DNA of 64,000 nucleotides from Saprospiraceae bacterium (GTDB lineage: Bacteria > Bacteroidota > Bacteroidia > Chitinophagales > Saprospiraceae). A program made the position numbers and the translations under genes. Location: positions 627,782 to 691,781 of the forward strand of contig JAKVCV010000001.1 of assembly GCA_022448945.1 (NCBI GenBank). The letters are read 5' to 3'. This document shows, in pieces, positions 36,866-45,967 of this stretch (positions are counted from its first letter, which is position 1; every line of letters starts with the position of its first letter). The notes below the pieces were generated by a model. That model saw only the letters and a program-made list of their open reading frames with translations, did no database searches and had not been told where the DNA came from.

Positions 36866-37291
36866 ATGGGTCAAATTCAACGTATACAGTCTGTTTATTT
36901 GCTTCTGGCCTCATTCCTAGGAGGTTCTTTGTTTACTATCCCTTTCGCTATCGCACCACAAGAACAAGAAGGGATTTTTTTTGATGGATTATTTAACATT
37001 CATGACCATATTGCATTGATTGTATTATGTGTGTTGATAATAATTTTGTCATTAGTTGCAATTTTTTTGTTTAATAACAGAAAATTACAAATGCAAATTG
37101 GTAAACTAAATATAGTCGTTACTTTAGGTCTACTACTTTTTGTTGGTTATTTATTTTATACGGTAAAAGAAATTGCTATGATTAGTGGCGGAATCCTAGT
37201 ACCTTTTGTTGTAATTATTTTCCTTTTTTTAGCGAATAAAAATATCATGAAAGATGATAAGCTAGTAAGGGATTCAAATAGATTAAGATAG
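36866..37291 (+). CDS. DUF4293 family membrane protein
   Basis: A 141-residue protein with four membrane helices (about 10-30, 48-70, 82-102, 106-126). The N-terminus MGQIQRIQSVYLLLA is characteristic of DUF4293, a family restricted to Bacteroidota and of unknown function. The loop between helices one and two is short and acidic. A well-placed promoter lies upstream, and the gene ends 13 bases from a convergent gene, so it is a single-gene unit. Confidence 0.85.
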   Translation: MGQIQRIQSVYLLLASFLGGSLFTIPFAIAPQEQEGIFFDGLFNIHDHIALIVLCVLIIILSLVAIFLFNNRKLQMQIGKLNIVVTLGLLLFVGYLFYTVKEIAMISGGILVPFVVIIFLFLANKNIMKDDKLVRDSNRLR

Positions 37292-37304
37292 TATATTTTT
37301 TTAA

Positions 37305-37760
37305 TTATTTTTCCTTGTTTATCCAATCTAATCCTAACCCTAATCCTAGTAAGATAAAGTTAGGAATAGCAATAATCCAGTAATTAGCAACAGTTTCTTT
37401 CAGATCGCTTTTTTCTCTTTCATATATTCTATCTTGTATCTCCTTCGATATTCCACTCATTTTTATGATTTTTGGTTGTGCTTCTGGAAGTTGAGTTCTG
37501 CGTATCTCCTTAAACTTGTAAGCAATTAAACCAGCTCCTAATATCCCTGTAATTGTACATATGTATAACCATTTTAACGGAAATGATGGGCGTAGTATTT
37601 TTTGAATAAATAAGCCCAGAGCAATTATTGTTATCCCATATAATGGTAAAACATAGATAAGCATTCCTTTTAGGCTAATATAATAGATATTATCAGTTGC
37701 CTGAGCATTGATATCTAAACTGAACAATAATAAGAATGCTATTGAAATTTTTTGTGACAT
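37305..37760 (-). CDS. Hypothetical membrane protein (151 aa)
   Basis: I do not recognise this protein. It begins with a possible signal peptide (ISIAFLLLFSLDINAQA), followed by membrane helices near 34-52 and 64-82. A charged stretch (about 85-118, including an IYEREKSDLKE amphipathic segment) leads to a last helix near 126-143. Three membrane segments plus a cytoplasmic or periplasmic charged loop suggest a small scaffold or accessory protein. It lies on the same strand as, and downstream of, the di-haem-like gene, 131 bases away. Confidence 0.6.
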   Translation of the reverse strand: MSQKISIAFLLLFSLDINAQATDNIYYISLKGMLIYVLPLYGITIIALGLFIQKILRPSFPLKWLYICTITGILGAGLIAYKFKEIRRTQLPEAQPKIIKMSGISKEIQDRIYEREKSDLKETVANYWIIAIPNFILLGLGLGLDWINKEK

Positions 37761-37891
37761 TTATTTTTTAACTTAAAGGATGTAATAATATTATTTGATG
37801 CGACTAAGTTATATTTTATTTAGATAAGATTGTACGTAAAATTATAGTTTCCATCAGGAAAACTATATTTAAAGATAGTTACGTAAAAAAA

Positions 37892-38506
37892 TTACATCCC
37901 AAAAGGTACTTTATATTCTACTGGAATATTTACTCCAATCAATCCAATTATCAATAGAATGGCGATTATTAATCCTGAAGCAATTATAATCTTAGCGTGA
38001 AAGTTATAGTTTTTTTCTGGATTTCGAATAAGCATTTTTATACGTAAAATACATGCTATATGAGTGAAAAAGGAAAATATTGCAAGCCCATAATATGGGA
38101 TAAATATCAGTGGGAATATTGATAAATTTAAGGTAGCTGCACCAAAATATAAGTTGGTATCAAGGTTAAAATAACATCGACCTATTAATATTGCAGAAAC
38201 ATGCGCAATTAGGAAAAAAGATAAATAAAAACCAGAATAAACATGAAGTTTGTCGTAGCTCTTAAGGAATTTTTTTCTTTTAGCCATATTAATTCCAGAA
38301 ACAATCTGAATCATGACAATTCCAATAAGTAATGTTTCAACTATTATATTACGATAAACTACTCTGAACGATTCCATAAATTCAAGATATATATCTTCAC
38401 CCCAATAAATCGTTAAGTGGTTGAATAAATGGATACTAATGAATAAACTTAAAGTTAAGCCAGAATAAAAATGAATTTTTCTTATAATTGATGCAGAAAT
38501 TTTCAT
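37892..38506 (-). CDS. Small membrane protein with duplicated H-x13-H helices, putative di-haem cytochrome
   Basis: A 204-residue protein with about five membrane helices. Two helices are near-copies: residues 10-26 and 86-102 both read K-[I/L]-H-x-YSG-x-x-LS-x-F-x3-H, placing His12/His26 and His88/His102 each 13 residues apart. That is the spacing of haem-ligand pairs in cytochrome b, where two helices together hold two stacked haems. A further His149 lies in a later helix. The protein resembles succinate dehydrogenase cytochrome b subunits in size, but no flavoprotein or Fe-S subunit genes are adjacent. Di-haem binding is inferred from the pattern only. Confidence 0.65.
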   Translation of the reverse strand: MKISASIIRKIHFYSGLTLSLFISIHLFNHLTIYWGEDIYLEFMESFRVVYRNIIVETLLIGIVMIQIVSGINMAKRKKFLKSYDKLHVYSGFYLSFFLIAHVSAILIGRCYFNLDTNLYFGAATLNLSIFPLIFIPYYGLAIFSFFTHIACILRIKMLIRNPEKNYNFHAKIIIASGLIIAILLIIGLIGVNIPVEYKVPFGM

Positions 38507-38565
38507 GTTCCTTAAATAATTTCGGGAGTTGGTATATCTGGATTTATTCTAATAGTAATTGTTGT

Positions 38566-39624
38566 TTATGCTAAATTAATCTCTTTGCATAAATACACAT
38601 CCTGAACTGCATTAATGATTTCTATTCCCTGATTAACAGGTTTCTGGAAGGCTTTTCTACCAAGAATAAGGCCTGTTCCACCCGCACGCTTATTTATTAC
38701 AGCAGTTTCAACAGCATCCTGAAGATCATTTCCTCCAGATGCTCCTCCTGAGTTAATTAATCCAATGCGTCCCATATATCCGTTTGCAACCTGATATCGG
38801 CAAAGATCTATGGGATGATCAGTTGATAACTCAGTATACATTTTTTTGTCTGTTTTAGCAAAGCCTATATTCGTAAATCCACCGTTATTGACAGGTAATT
38901 TTTGTTTGACAATATCTGCTTGAATAGTGGCTCCAATATGATTTGCTTGGCCAGTTAAATCGGCAGCAGCATGATAATCAGTGTCATCTTTTTTGAAATT
39001 GGGGTTTCTGTTGTAACACCACAAAATAGTAGCCATTCCCAATTCGTGTGCATAATCAAAGGCTTCAGCGACTTCTATTATCTGACGGTTTGATTGTTCA
39101 GAACCAAAGTAAATAGTGGCTCCTACAGCAACAGCACCCATGTCCCAGGCATTTTTAATTGTACCAAACATAATTTGATCAAATTTGTTTGGATATGTCA
39201 TCAATTCATTATGGTTAATCTTAACGATGAATGGTATCTTATGTGCATATTTCCTTGCAACAGAACCCAATACACCATAAGTGCTGGCAACACCATTACA
39301 ACCTGCTTCAATTGCTAATTTTACTATGCTTTCAGAATCAAAATATCTTGGATTGGGGGCAAAAGATGCACCAGCTGTATGTTCTAATCCTTGGTCAACC
39401 GGTAAAATTGAAAGGTAGCCGGTGCCTCCTAATCGGCCATGATTGTATAATGAAGCTAAACTTCTGAGTGTTTGAATATTGCGGTTAGAACCATTCCACA
39501 CTTCATCAATAAATAGTGGGCTAGGTGGATATAAAGAATTTTTGTCTACTGTTTTACATTCGTGATCCAAATGCTGTTTTGACTTTTCATCACCTAAAAT
39601 ACTTGTAATCTTATCCAAAGACAT
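38566..39624 (-). CDS. fbaB: Class I fructose-bisphosphate aldolase (FbaB/DhnA type)
   Basis: A 352-residue Schiff-base aldolase of the archaeal/bacterial FbaB class that interconverts fructose 1,6-bisphosphate with dihydroxyacetone phosphate and glyceraldehyde 3-phosphate. Diagnostic segments are [15 protein letters not shown] near residue 75, [15 protein letters not shown] near 108, FIVKINHNE near 130, and the C-terminal phosphate-binding [10 protein letters not shown] and [12 protein letters not shown]. The N-terminal extension of about 40 residues is typical of the longer FbaB form. A perfect dyad overlaps its likely -7 box at 39667-39688, suggesting regulation. Confidence 0.93.
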   Translation of the reverse strand: MSLDKITSILGDEKSKQHLDHECKTVDKNSLYPPSPLFIDEVWNGSNRNIQTLRSLASLYNHGRLGGTGYLSILPVDQGLEHTAGASFAPNPRYFDSESIVKLAIEAGCNGVASTYGVLGSVARKYAHKIPFIVKINHNELMTYPNKFDQIMFGTIKNAWDMGAVAVGATIYFGSEQSNRQIIEVAEAFDYAHELGMATILWCYNRNPNFKKDDTDYHAAADLTGQANHIGATIQADIVKQKLPVNNGGFTNIGFAKTDKKMYTELSTDHPIDLCRYQVANGYMGRIGLINSGGASGGNDLQDAVETAVINKRAGGTGLILGRKAFQKPVNQGIEIINAVQDVYLCKEINLA

Positions 39625-39666
39625 AATTGATCTGTTTAAATTCTATAAAATTGAGGGAATTTTCGA

Positions 39667-39688
39667 GACAAAAATAATAATTTTTGTC
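39667..39688. promoter_or_regulatory. Inverted repeat overlapping the predicted fbaB -7 box
   Basis: Perfect 9-base arms (GACAAAAAT and ATTTTTGTC) flank AATA. The minus-strand TATTTTTG within it (complement of 39669-39676) fits the -7 consensus, with a TTG complementing 39699-39701 at a 22-base spacing. The start codon is about 45 bases downstream. A repressor bound here would block the promoter. Confidence 0.45.
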
Positions 39689-39885
39689 AGACTAAAGGCA
39701 ATAATTTTAAATTTTTGGTTCTTATATCTGTTATTGATAGTAAATAAATTATGTTGTGTATTGAGCAGAAAAACAACATATCATTACGTTTATGAGTGCC
39801 TGTTTTGGTAAAAAAGAAATATCCTTAATATTGAATAATCAATTATTAATAAATAATGATTTATAACAGGTGTTTTTTATCAATT

Positions 39886-40989
39886 TTATCTTATTACAAG
39901 CATCTTTTTTATATGGTTCATTGTATTGTTATTCGCGGTTAAATTAAACCTAAAGGTATACAGTCCATTCGGTAAGTTAATACAATCAACTTTAATTTGA
40001 TGAAAACCAATTGATTGGTGGTTGTTATATATGGTTTTTACCAATTTCCCAGTTGCATCAAATAGAGATAATTCTATTTTCAATGGTTTGTCAATTGTAA
40101 AACTGATAATGCTATATTCATTTGCTGGGTTAGGGTAATTTTCATATATTTCAATACCAAAATCTGACAAATTGTTCAAAGGAGTATAACAACTATTATG
40201 AGGTAAATAAGGACAATATGTTCTGTAAGGCAAACTGCAATCTAGTATAAATGGATTTACTTTTCCTTCCTGGTAACTTGCTATAATATAATTTCGTATC
40301 CATTCTAAACTATCAACAGGGTCATCAATATGCCATTGACAAAGTGTAGGAACTTGTCTTGCAAAGAATGAGGGATCAGCATTATCAGCCTCTTGCTTAT
40401 ACATGGAATAAAAATAAAATACTGCTCTGGATATATTTCCTTTGTAGTCTTCTCTTGGTTCGAAAGCAGGTTGTTGTATATCTAATTCACTATATTCATC
40501 AATATTATAAGTTGGAGTGCTTTCAGTTAAAGTTTTATAATACCATATATTCGTAGTTGAATCATCAATTTCTCCGTATGGAAAATTATTTCTAGCGGAA
40601 TTTATAGCACTTCGAACAGGGAAAAGATGATGCATGTCACTTCGTGCATTGCCTATATTTGCACCTTTGCTTTGAGGGAAAGCATGTTCTGTATTAATAC
40701 CGTTTCCTATTCCTCCTTTATGCAATATTGTAGAAGGATCGCTCGATGGGTCAATAAATAATTTATGTCCAGTATAGACACAGGAAACGGAATCATTAAT
40801 TGCATAAACCTTTGAAAACATTGTGTCTCTTGCTTCATCATAATCTAAAATTGTCACTGGTTTATACTCACTTACTAAATGTTCAATTAAAAAATCTCCA
40901 CTATGTCCTAGTAATACATCTTGATGATTATATTGTGCACTAACGTCTATGACAGTAAGAACAAATAAGTAAAAAATGAAATAGTACAT
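39886..40989 (-). CDS. Secreted endonuclease I family nuclease with T9SS sorting domain
   Basis: A 367-residue exported nuclease. The signal peptide is residues 1-18 (ending VSAQ). The endonuclease I core has GINTEHAFPQS (His102) and ARSDMHHLFPVRSAIN (His120/121, Asn130), the His-Asn metal-finger arrangement of the EndA/EndoI family, which cuts DNA non-specifically. The last 80 residues (NYPNPANEYSIISF onward to MLVIR) are a T9SS sorting domain, so it is delivered to the surface or medium. Use of extracellular DNA as nutrient, or clearing of matrix DNA, is inferred. The gene stands alone. Confidence 0.92.
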   Translation of the reverse strand: MYYFIFYLFVLTVIDVSAQYNHQDVLLGHSGDFLIEHLVSEYKPVTILDYDEARDTMFSKVYAINDSVSCVYTGHKLFIDPSSDPSTILHKGGIGNGINTEHAFPQSKGANIGNARSDMHHLFPVRSAINSARNNFPYGEIDDSTTNIWYYKTLTESTPTYNIDEYSELDIQQPAFEPREDYKGNISRAVFYFYSMYKQEADNADPSFFARQVPTLCQWHIDDPVDSLEWIRNYIIASYQEGKVNPFILDCSLPYRTYCPYLPHNSCYTPLNNLSDFGIEIYENYPNPANEYSIISFTIDKPLKIELSLFDATGKLVKTIYNNHQSIGFHQIKVDCINLPNGLYTFRFNLTANNNTMNHIKKMLVIR

Positions 40990-41208
40990 TTAATTGTATT
41001 TTTCAAGAAATGTATATTGGTTTATATTTATGGATTGTCTTAAAAATAATGAAATTTATGTGTCTTTTCAAATTTTTTTAAAAAGTGATATTAATTATAA
41101 AACTTGAATTTAATAATTAATTATTATTTATATTTATTAGTTAATGATGTCAAACAATATAGTATATTTTGTTTATTAATTACGTTAAAATAATTTTTTA
41201 TTTCCTTC

Positions 41209-42048
41209 ATGATAATTACAAAAAATATTAATACTAATCGCATCATGTTACATGTTGCTTTTGCAGGTCCTATTGATGGTGAACCTATTTTTCTTTTACA
41301 TGGCTTTCCTGATTTTTGGTTTTGCTGGGAAGATCAGATAAAGGATTTGGCAAATCAGGGTTTCAGGGTTATTGCTCCAGACCAGCGGGGTTTTAATAAA
41401 AGTGAGAAACCTAAAAACATTCATGACTATTCTCAGCGAATCCTTGCTGCTGATATAATTGGATTGGCGGATTTTTTGGGTTACAAAAAGATTAATCTTG
41501 CAGGACATGATTTTGGAGGTGTTGTTTGTTGGACAATAGCAACATTATATCCTGAATACATTAAAAAGATGGTTATACTTAGCGCACCACATCTTATTGC
41601 TAGTGTTAATTACAGCAAATCAAATCGCAGCCAAAAATTTAAAAGTTGGTATGTAATGTTTTTTCAAATCGCTTATCTACCTGAAAAATTTCTAGCACTT
41701 TTTGATTATGCATTATTAGTTAAAAATTTACCGGCTTCTCTTGCCGAATTAGAAATTAAAAGATACAAGCAAGGCTGGTCACAGAAGAATGGATTGAAGT
41801 CTATGATAAATTGGTATAGAGCTTTCATAAGAGATATCAAAAAACGTGATATCGAGTTTGGAAGGGTTCATATTCCTACGCATATAATTTGGGGCCATAA
41901 TGATAAATATCTTGAATCGGGATTAGCAGAATTAAGTCTTGAGCAATGTTCAAATGGGGAATTAACGGTTTTTGAAAATGGTAGCCATTGGTTAATGCAT
42001 GAAATGTCTGATGAAGTTTCTAAGATCATGATTCAGCATTTTTCTTAA
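41209..42048 (+). CDS. Alpha/beta hydrolase, epoxide hydrolase-like
   Basis: A 279-residue alpha/beta hydrolase. The oxyanion motif HGFPD is at 31-35, followed by APDQRGFNKSEKP. The nucleophile elbow is GHDFGG with Asp101, not Ser, which groups it with soluble epoxide hydrolases and haloalkane/haloacetate dehalogenases. The catalytic base is His260 (NGSHW), and the charge-relay acid is probably Asp231 in WGHNDKY. The absence of Trp next to the nucleophile argues for epoxide hydrolase over dehalogenase, but the substrate cannot be set from sequence. It has no operon partner. Confidence 0.85.
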   Translation: MIITKNINTNRIMLHVAFAGPIDGEPIFLLHGFPDFWFCWEDQIKDLANQGFRVIAPDQRGFNKSEKPKNIHDYSQRILAADIIGLADFLGYKKINLAGHDFGGVVCWTIATLYPEYIKKMVILSAPHLIASVNYSKSNRSQKFKSWYVMFFQIAYLPEKFLALFDYALLVKNLPASLAELEIKRYKQGWSQKNGLKSMINWYRAFIRDIKKRDIEFGRVHIPTHIIWGHNDKYLESGLAELSLEQCSNGELTVFENGSHWLMHEMSDEVSKIMIQHFS

Positions 42049-42286
42049 TTCTATTTCTACTCAATGTCTATTAAAATACTATTTAGATAAGTGTATTTTT
42101 TAAATCGATTCATTCATATTTGAATAAGATTTTATTTTATTTTTTGAACTTAAAGTACCAGATAAATTGCAAGTAAGAGGTGCTAAATAAAAATAATTTA
42201 ATATCCTGATTAAACCATGGGTTAAAATTGATAGTCATAAAACTAAGCAAATTGGATTTGATGACTGTCACAATAAAAAATTACCT

Positions 42287-43678
42287 ATGAAAGATGCACA
42301 AAAAATTAAACACTTATATGCAAGGGCAGGATTTGGACTTTCACCCCAACAATATAAACACAAAAGCCAATATTCTTTAATAAGAGTTGTAAAGGAATTA
42401 TTTAAAGATTCTAAAACAATCAAACCTTTAAAATTGCCAGAATATAAAAAGGCTACCCCTCAGGAATATAAGGCGATGACCAAAACTGAACGCAAAGCAG
42501 AACGCAAAGAATTGCAGAGATTAACGAATGAAGTAAATCTTACATGGATACGTCAGATGGTTGATGATAATTCTAATCCGCTACAGGAAAAAATGACCTT
42601 GTTTTGGCATGGACATTTCGCCTGTGAATCCAAACGTTTTGATTTTGCTGGCCGTCAGATTAATGTAATTCGCAAGCATGCCTTGGGTAATTTCAGAGAT
42701 TTGGTTTTAGCAGTTGCAAAAGATGCTGCCATGGTTCTTTATCTTAATAATCAACAGAATAAAAAGAGAAAACCAAACGAGAATTTTGCACGTGAATTGA
42801 TGGAGTTGTTTACAATTGGCAGAGGAAACTATACAGAAAAAGATATCAAAGAATCTGCCAGAGCCTTTACAGGATGGTTTATAAATAGGATGACTGGAGA
42901 GTTTAGTTTTAACGAAAGACAACATGATTTTGAAACCAAAACCTTTATGGGCAAAGTGGGTAAATGGAATGGCGATGATATTATTGATATAATTCTTGAA
43001 AAGAAAGAAACTGCAAGATTTATTGCCACTAAGATTTATCGATATTTCGTAAATGAAACGATAAATATTGAACACATTGAAATATTAACCAATGTCTTTT
43101 ACAATTCAAATTATAATATTGAAATTATAATGCGGACAGTATTTGAAAGTAATTGGTTTTATGATGCTAAAAATATTGGTGTAAAGATTAAATCACCAGT
43201 TGAGTTCATTGTTGGAATGGGAAGAATACTGAATATAAAGTTTGGTAATATCCGTTCAGTATTGTTTCCTCAAAATGCCCTTGGACAGGTTATTTTTCAC
43301 CCTCCAAATGTTGCTGGGTGGCCTGGGGGAAAATCATGGATAGATAATTCTACACTAATGTTAAGAATGAATTTTGCTGCTTTAATTTTTCAAAAAACAG
43401 ATTTGATGATTAAGTTAAAAGATCAACCGGAAAAAGAACGTGGCAGGAAAATTAAAAAACTTGAAATCACGGCAGATATGCATTCACTTTCAAAAGTATT
43501 TGGTATGCATGATACTCCAGATTTAGCTCAGGTATTGTCTGATTATTTACTGCAATTACCTTATGATGTTTCAGATTCTTTTGTTCAAAAAATAGGGCAA
43601 ACCCAAGCTACACAGTCAGATAAAATTAAAGCTTATGTTTTAGCAATTTTATCATTGCCTGAATATCAAATGTGTTAG
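42287..43678 (+). CDS. DUF1800 family protein
   Basis: A 463-residue protein of the DUF1800 family. It opens with IKHLYARAGFGLSPQQY and has the conserved MTLFWHGHFACE (near 104), ARELMELFTIGRGNYTE (near 168) and HPPNVAGWPGG (near 343). The region at 60-85 is rich in Lys and Glu. There is no clear signal peptide. Family members are nearly always encoded beside DUF1501 proteins, as here, with a 33-base gap, so the two likely act together. The biochemical role is unknown; the family is common in aquatic bacteria. Confidence 0.9.
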   Translation: MKDAQKIKHLYARAGFGLSPQQYKHKSQYSLIRVVKELFKDSKTIKPLKLPEYKKATPQEYKAMTKTERKAERKELQRLTNEVNLTWIRQMVDDNSNPLQEKMTLFWHGHFACESKRFDFAGRQINVIRKHALGNFRDLVLAVAKDAAMVLYLNNQQNKKRKPNENFARELMELFTIGRGNYTEKDIKESARAFTGWFINRMTGEFSFNERQHDFETKTFMGKVGKWNGDDIIDIILEKKETARFIATKIYRYFVNETINIEHIEILTNVFYNSNYNIEIIMRTVFESNWFYDAKNIGVKIKSPVEFIVGMGRILNIKFGNIRSVLFPQNALGQVIFHPPNVAGWPGGKSWIDNSTLMLRMNFAALIFQKTDLMIKLKDQPEKERGRKIKKLEITADMHSLSKVFGMHDTPDLAQVLSDYLLQLPYDVSDSFVQKIGQTQATQSDKIKAYVLAILSLPEYQMC

Positions 43679-43711
43679 GTCTGTAATTTGTTAAAAAAAA
43701 TAATTTGAATT

Positions 43712-44920
43712 ATGAAAAATTTATCAAGAAGAAATTTTATAAAGAAGTCTGCTTTGGCTACAGCCGGTTCGATGGCAGTGCCAATGTTTTTAAAGGCATT
43801 TGACGGCAATATTAATTTACTTAATAATAATAACAGGAAATTAGTTATTGTGCAATTTACTGGGGGAAATGATGGACTCAATGCAATCGTACCCTATACT
43901 AATGATATTTATTATAAAAGCCGCCCTACAATATCAATTAATTCCTCAAAAGTACTGAAGGTGACAGATGAACTGGGTTTTAACCCTAAGTTAAAAATAT
44001 TGCAAAGTTTATATGATAAAGGTGATATTAGTATTATAAATAATATAGGATATCCTGACCCAGACCGTTCTCACTTCCGGTCTATGGATATTTGGCATAC
44101 GGCAAGTGATTCAAATGAGTTTTTATCTACAGGGTGGTTAGGGAGATATTTGGATAGCAATGCTGGAAATATAAAAAACCCACATCATGCTATAGAGATC
44201 GATGATACATTAAGTTTTGCTTTGAAAGGAAGATCAATGAATGGTTTTGCTATGAGCAATCCTGCCCAGTTGAGCAATACTACAAATAGTAGAATTGTTC
44301 AAAATATTGCTAAACATCATCACGATCATGAACATGAAGAAAATATTGCATATCTGTATCAAACCCTCACAAATACGATTTCTTCTGCAGATTATATTTA
44401 TGAAAAATCAAAAATCTATAGATCCTCCGAAAGTTATCCAAAAGGGAAAATTGGTCATGAGTTTAAACAAGTAGCAGAATTGATTATTTCTGGTTGTGAC
44501 ACCCAGATCTATTATATAACGATTTCTGGTTTTGATACTCATTTTAATCAAAACGTTCAGCAAGATCGATTATTAGGAGCATATTCTGATGCAATGACTG
44601 CTTTTACTAATGATCTGAAAAACAATAATATGTGGGATGATACTTTGGTAATGACTTTTTCTGAATTTGGAAGAAGGGTAGCAGAGAATGGTAGTAAGGG
44701 TACCGATCATGGTAAAGGTAATAATCTCTATTTAATGGGTGGTAAAATTAAAAATGCTGGATTTTACAACAAAGCACCAGATTTAACAAATCTTGATAAT
44801 GGAGATGTAAAATATGAAGTTGATTTTAGACGGGTTTATGCTACAATTCTAAATGATTGGTTGCAGACTGATAGTCAATTGGTTTTACAAAAAGGGTTTA
44901 AGTCCTTAAGGCTTTTTTGA
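43712..44920 (+). CDS. DUF1501 family protein with Tat signal
   Basis: A 402-residue protein with a twin-arginine signal (LSRRNFIKKSALATAGSMA; Arg6-Arg7), so it is exported folded. DUF1501 members belong to the sulfatase/alkaline phosphatase-like fold; here QFTGGNDGLNAIVPY, DRSHFRSMDIWHTA, TFSEFGRRVAENGSKGTDHG and SGFDTH are the conserved blocks carrying probable metal ligands. A His-rich loop HHHDHEHEEN occurs near residue 206. It follows the DUF1800 gene by 33 bases and is presumably co-transcribed. Substrate unknown. Confidence 0.9.
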   Translation: MKNLSRRNFIKKSALATAGSMAVPMFLKAFDGNINLLNNNNRKLVIVQFTGGNDGLNAIVPYTNDIYYKSRPTISINSSKVLKVTDELGFNPKLKILQSLYDKGDISIINNIGYPDPDRSHFRSMDIWHTASDSNEFLSTGWLGRYLDSNAGNIKNPHHAIEIDDTLSFALKGRSMNGFAMSNPAQLSNTTNSRIVQNIAKHHHDHEHEENIAYLYQTLTNTISSADYIYEKSKIYRSSESYPKGKIGHEFKQVAELIISGCDTQIYYITISGFDTHFNQNVQQDRLLGAYSDAMTAFTNDLKNNNMWDDTLVMTFSEFGRRVAENGSKGTDHGKGNNLYLMGGKIKNAGFYNKAPDLTNLDNGDVKYEVDFRRVYATILNDWLQTDSQLVLQKGFKSLRLF

Positions 44921-44982
44921 TTTAATTAATTATACAAAACAGATTTTGTTTAGTAATTAAAAATGAAAATATTACAACATGG

Positions 44983-45012
44983 TTTGTTTTAATTTAAAAT
45001 AAGTTATTTTTG
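44983..45012 (+). promoter_or_regulatory. Predicted thyA promoter
   Basis: TTTG (44983-44986), an 18-base spacer and TATTTTTG (45005-45012) are a full match to the Bacteroidota TTTG-N17-20-TAnnTTTG promoter. The start codon follows 46 bases after the -7 box. It is the best promoter match seen in the window. Confidence 0.6.
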
Positions 45013-45057
45013 TTTTGAAATTAGTTTAATAGCTATTTATAGCAAAAATAATAATGA

Positions 45058-45852
45058 ATGAGACAATATTTAGATTTGTTGAAACACGTTAGTTCAAAAG
45101 GAATTCAAAAAGGAGATCGTACAGGCACCGGCACAAAATCTGTTTTTGGATATCAGATGCGTTTTGACCTTGCAAAAGGGTTCCCATTGGTGACAACCAA
45201 GAAGTTGCATCTTAAAAGCATAGTATATGAATTATTATGGTTTCTGAATGGAGATACAAACGTCAAATATTTACAGGAAAACGGAGTTAGAATCTGGAAT
45301 GAATGGGCAGATGAAAATGGTGATCTTGGGCCTGTTTATGGAAAACAATGGCGAAGCTGGTCTACTTCAGATGGCAACACAATTGATCAGATTAAGGAGG
45401 TTATTGATACCCTCAAAACGAATCCGAATTCACGTAGAATTATAGTAAATGCTTGGAATGTTTCTGATCTTCCCCAGATGGCTTTAATGCCTTGTCATAC
45501 AATGTTTCAATTTTATGTTGCAGATGGTAAATTATCTTGTCAATTATATCAGAGGAGTGCCGATTGTTTTTTGGGGGTTCCCTTTAATATAGCATCCTAT
45601 GCATTGCTTACTATGATGATTGCTCAGGTTTGTGATTTGGACTTAGGAGACTTTGTTCACACTTTTGGAGATGCACATTTGTATAACAATCATCTCGAAC
45701 AAACGGAGCTACAGTTAAGTAGGGAACCTCGTCCGATTCCAAAGATGAAAATAAATCCTAATGTTAAATCAATTTTTGATTTCAAATATGAGGATTTTGA
45801 ATTAATTGATTATGATCCTCATCCACATATAAAAGGTAAGGTAGCTGTCTAA
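45058..45852 (+). CDS. thyA: Thymidylate synthase
   Basis: A 264-residue enzyme that methylates dUMP to dTMP with methylene-tetrahydrofolate. The nucleophile is Cys146 in [13 protein letters not shown]. The phosphate-binding RTGTGTKS (21-28), SRRIIVNAW, the folate-loop [19 protein letters not shown] and the C-terminal GKVAV are all present. It matches E. coli ThyA in length and numbering. The ATG at 45058 gives the canonical MRQYLDLL start. folA (dihydrofolate reductase), a usual neighbour, is not next to it. A strong promoter lies just upstream. Confidence 0.98.
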   Translation: MRQYLDLLKHVSSKGIQKGDRTGTGTKSVFGYQMRFDLAKGFPLVTTKKLHLKSIVYELLWFLNGDTNVKYLQENGVRIWNEWADENGDLGPVYGKQWRSWSTSDGNTIDQIKEVIDTLKTNPNSRRIIVNAWNVSDLPQMALMPCHTMFQFYVADGKLSCQLYQRSADCFLGVPFNIASYALLTMMIAQVCDLDLGDFVHTFGDAHLYNNHLEQTELQLSREPRPIPKMKINPNVKSIFDFKYEDFELIDYDPHPHIKGKVAV

Positions 45853-45967
45853 TAAATCAATAAAACACCCTATTTAAAGTTGTCTTTGTATACTCATATT
45901 CTCAAGTTTGATTAATAAAATAGAAATTGTTTATGTAATCTATTGTATATTATATAAGAACAATCAA

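Noticed and set aside
37892-38506. Calling this the succinate dehydrogenase cytochrome b subunit
   Set aside because: Size and His residues are suggestive, but no SdhA or SdhB gene is adjacent and the duplicated H-x13-H layout differs from the usual SdhC pattern.
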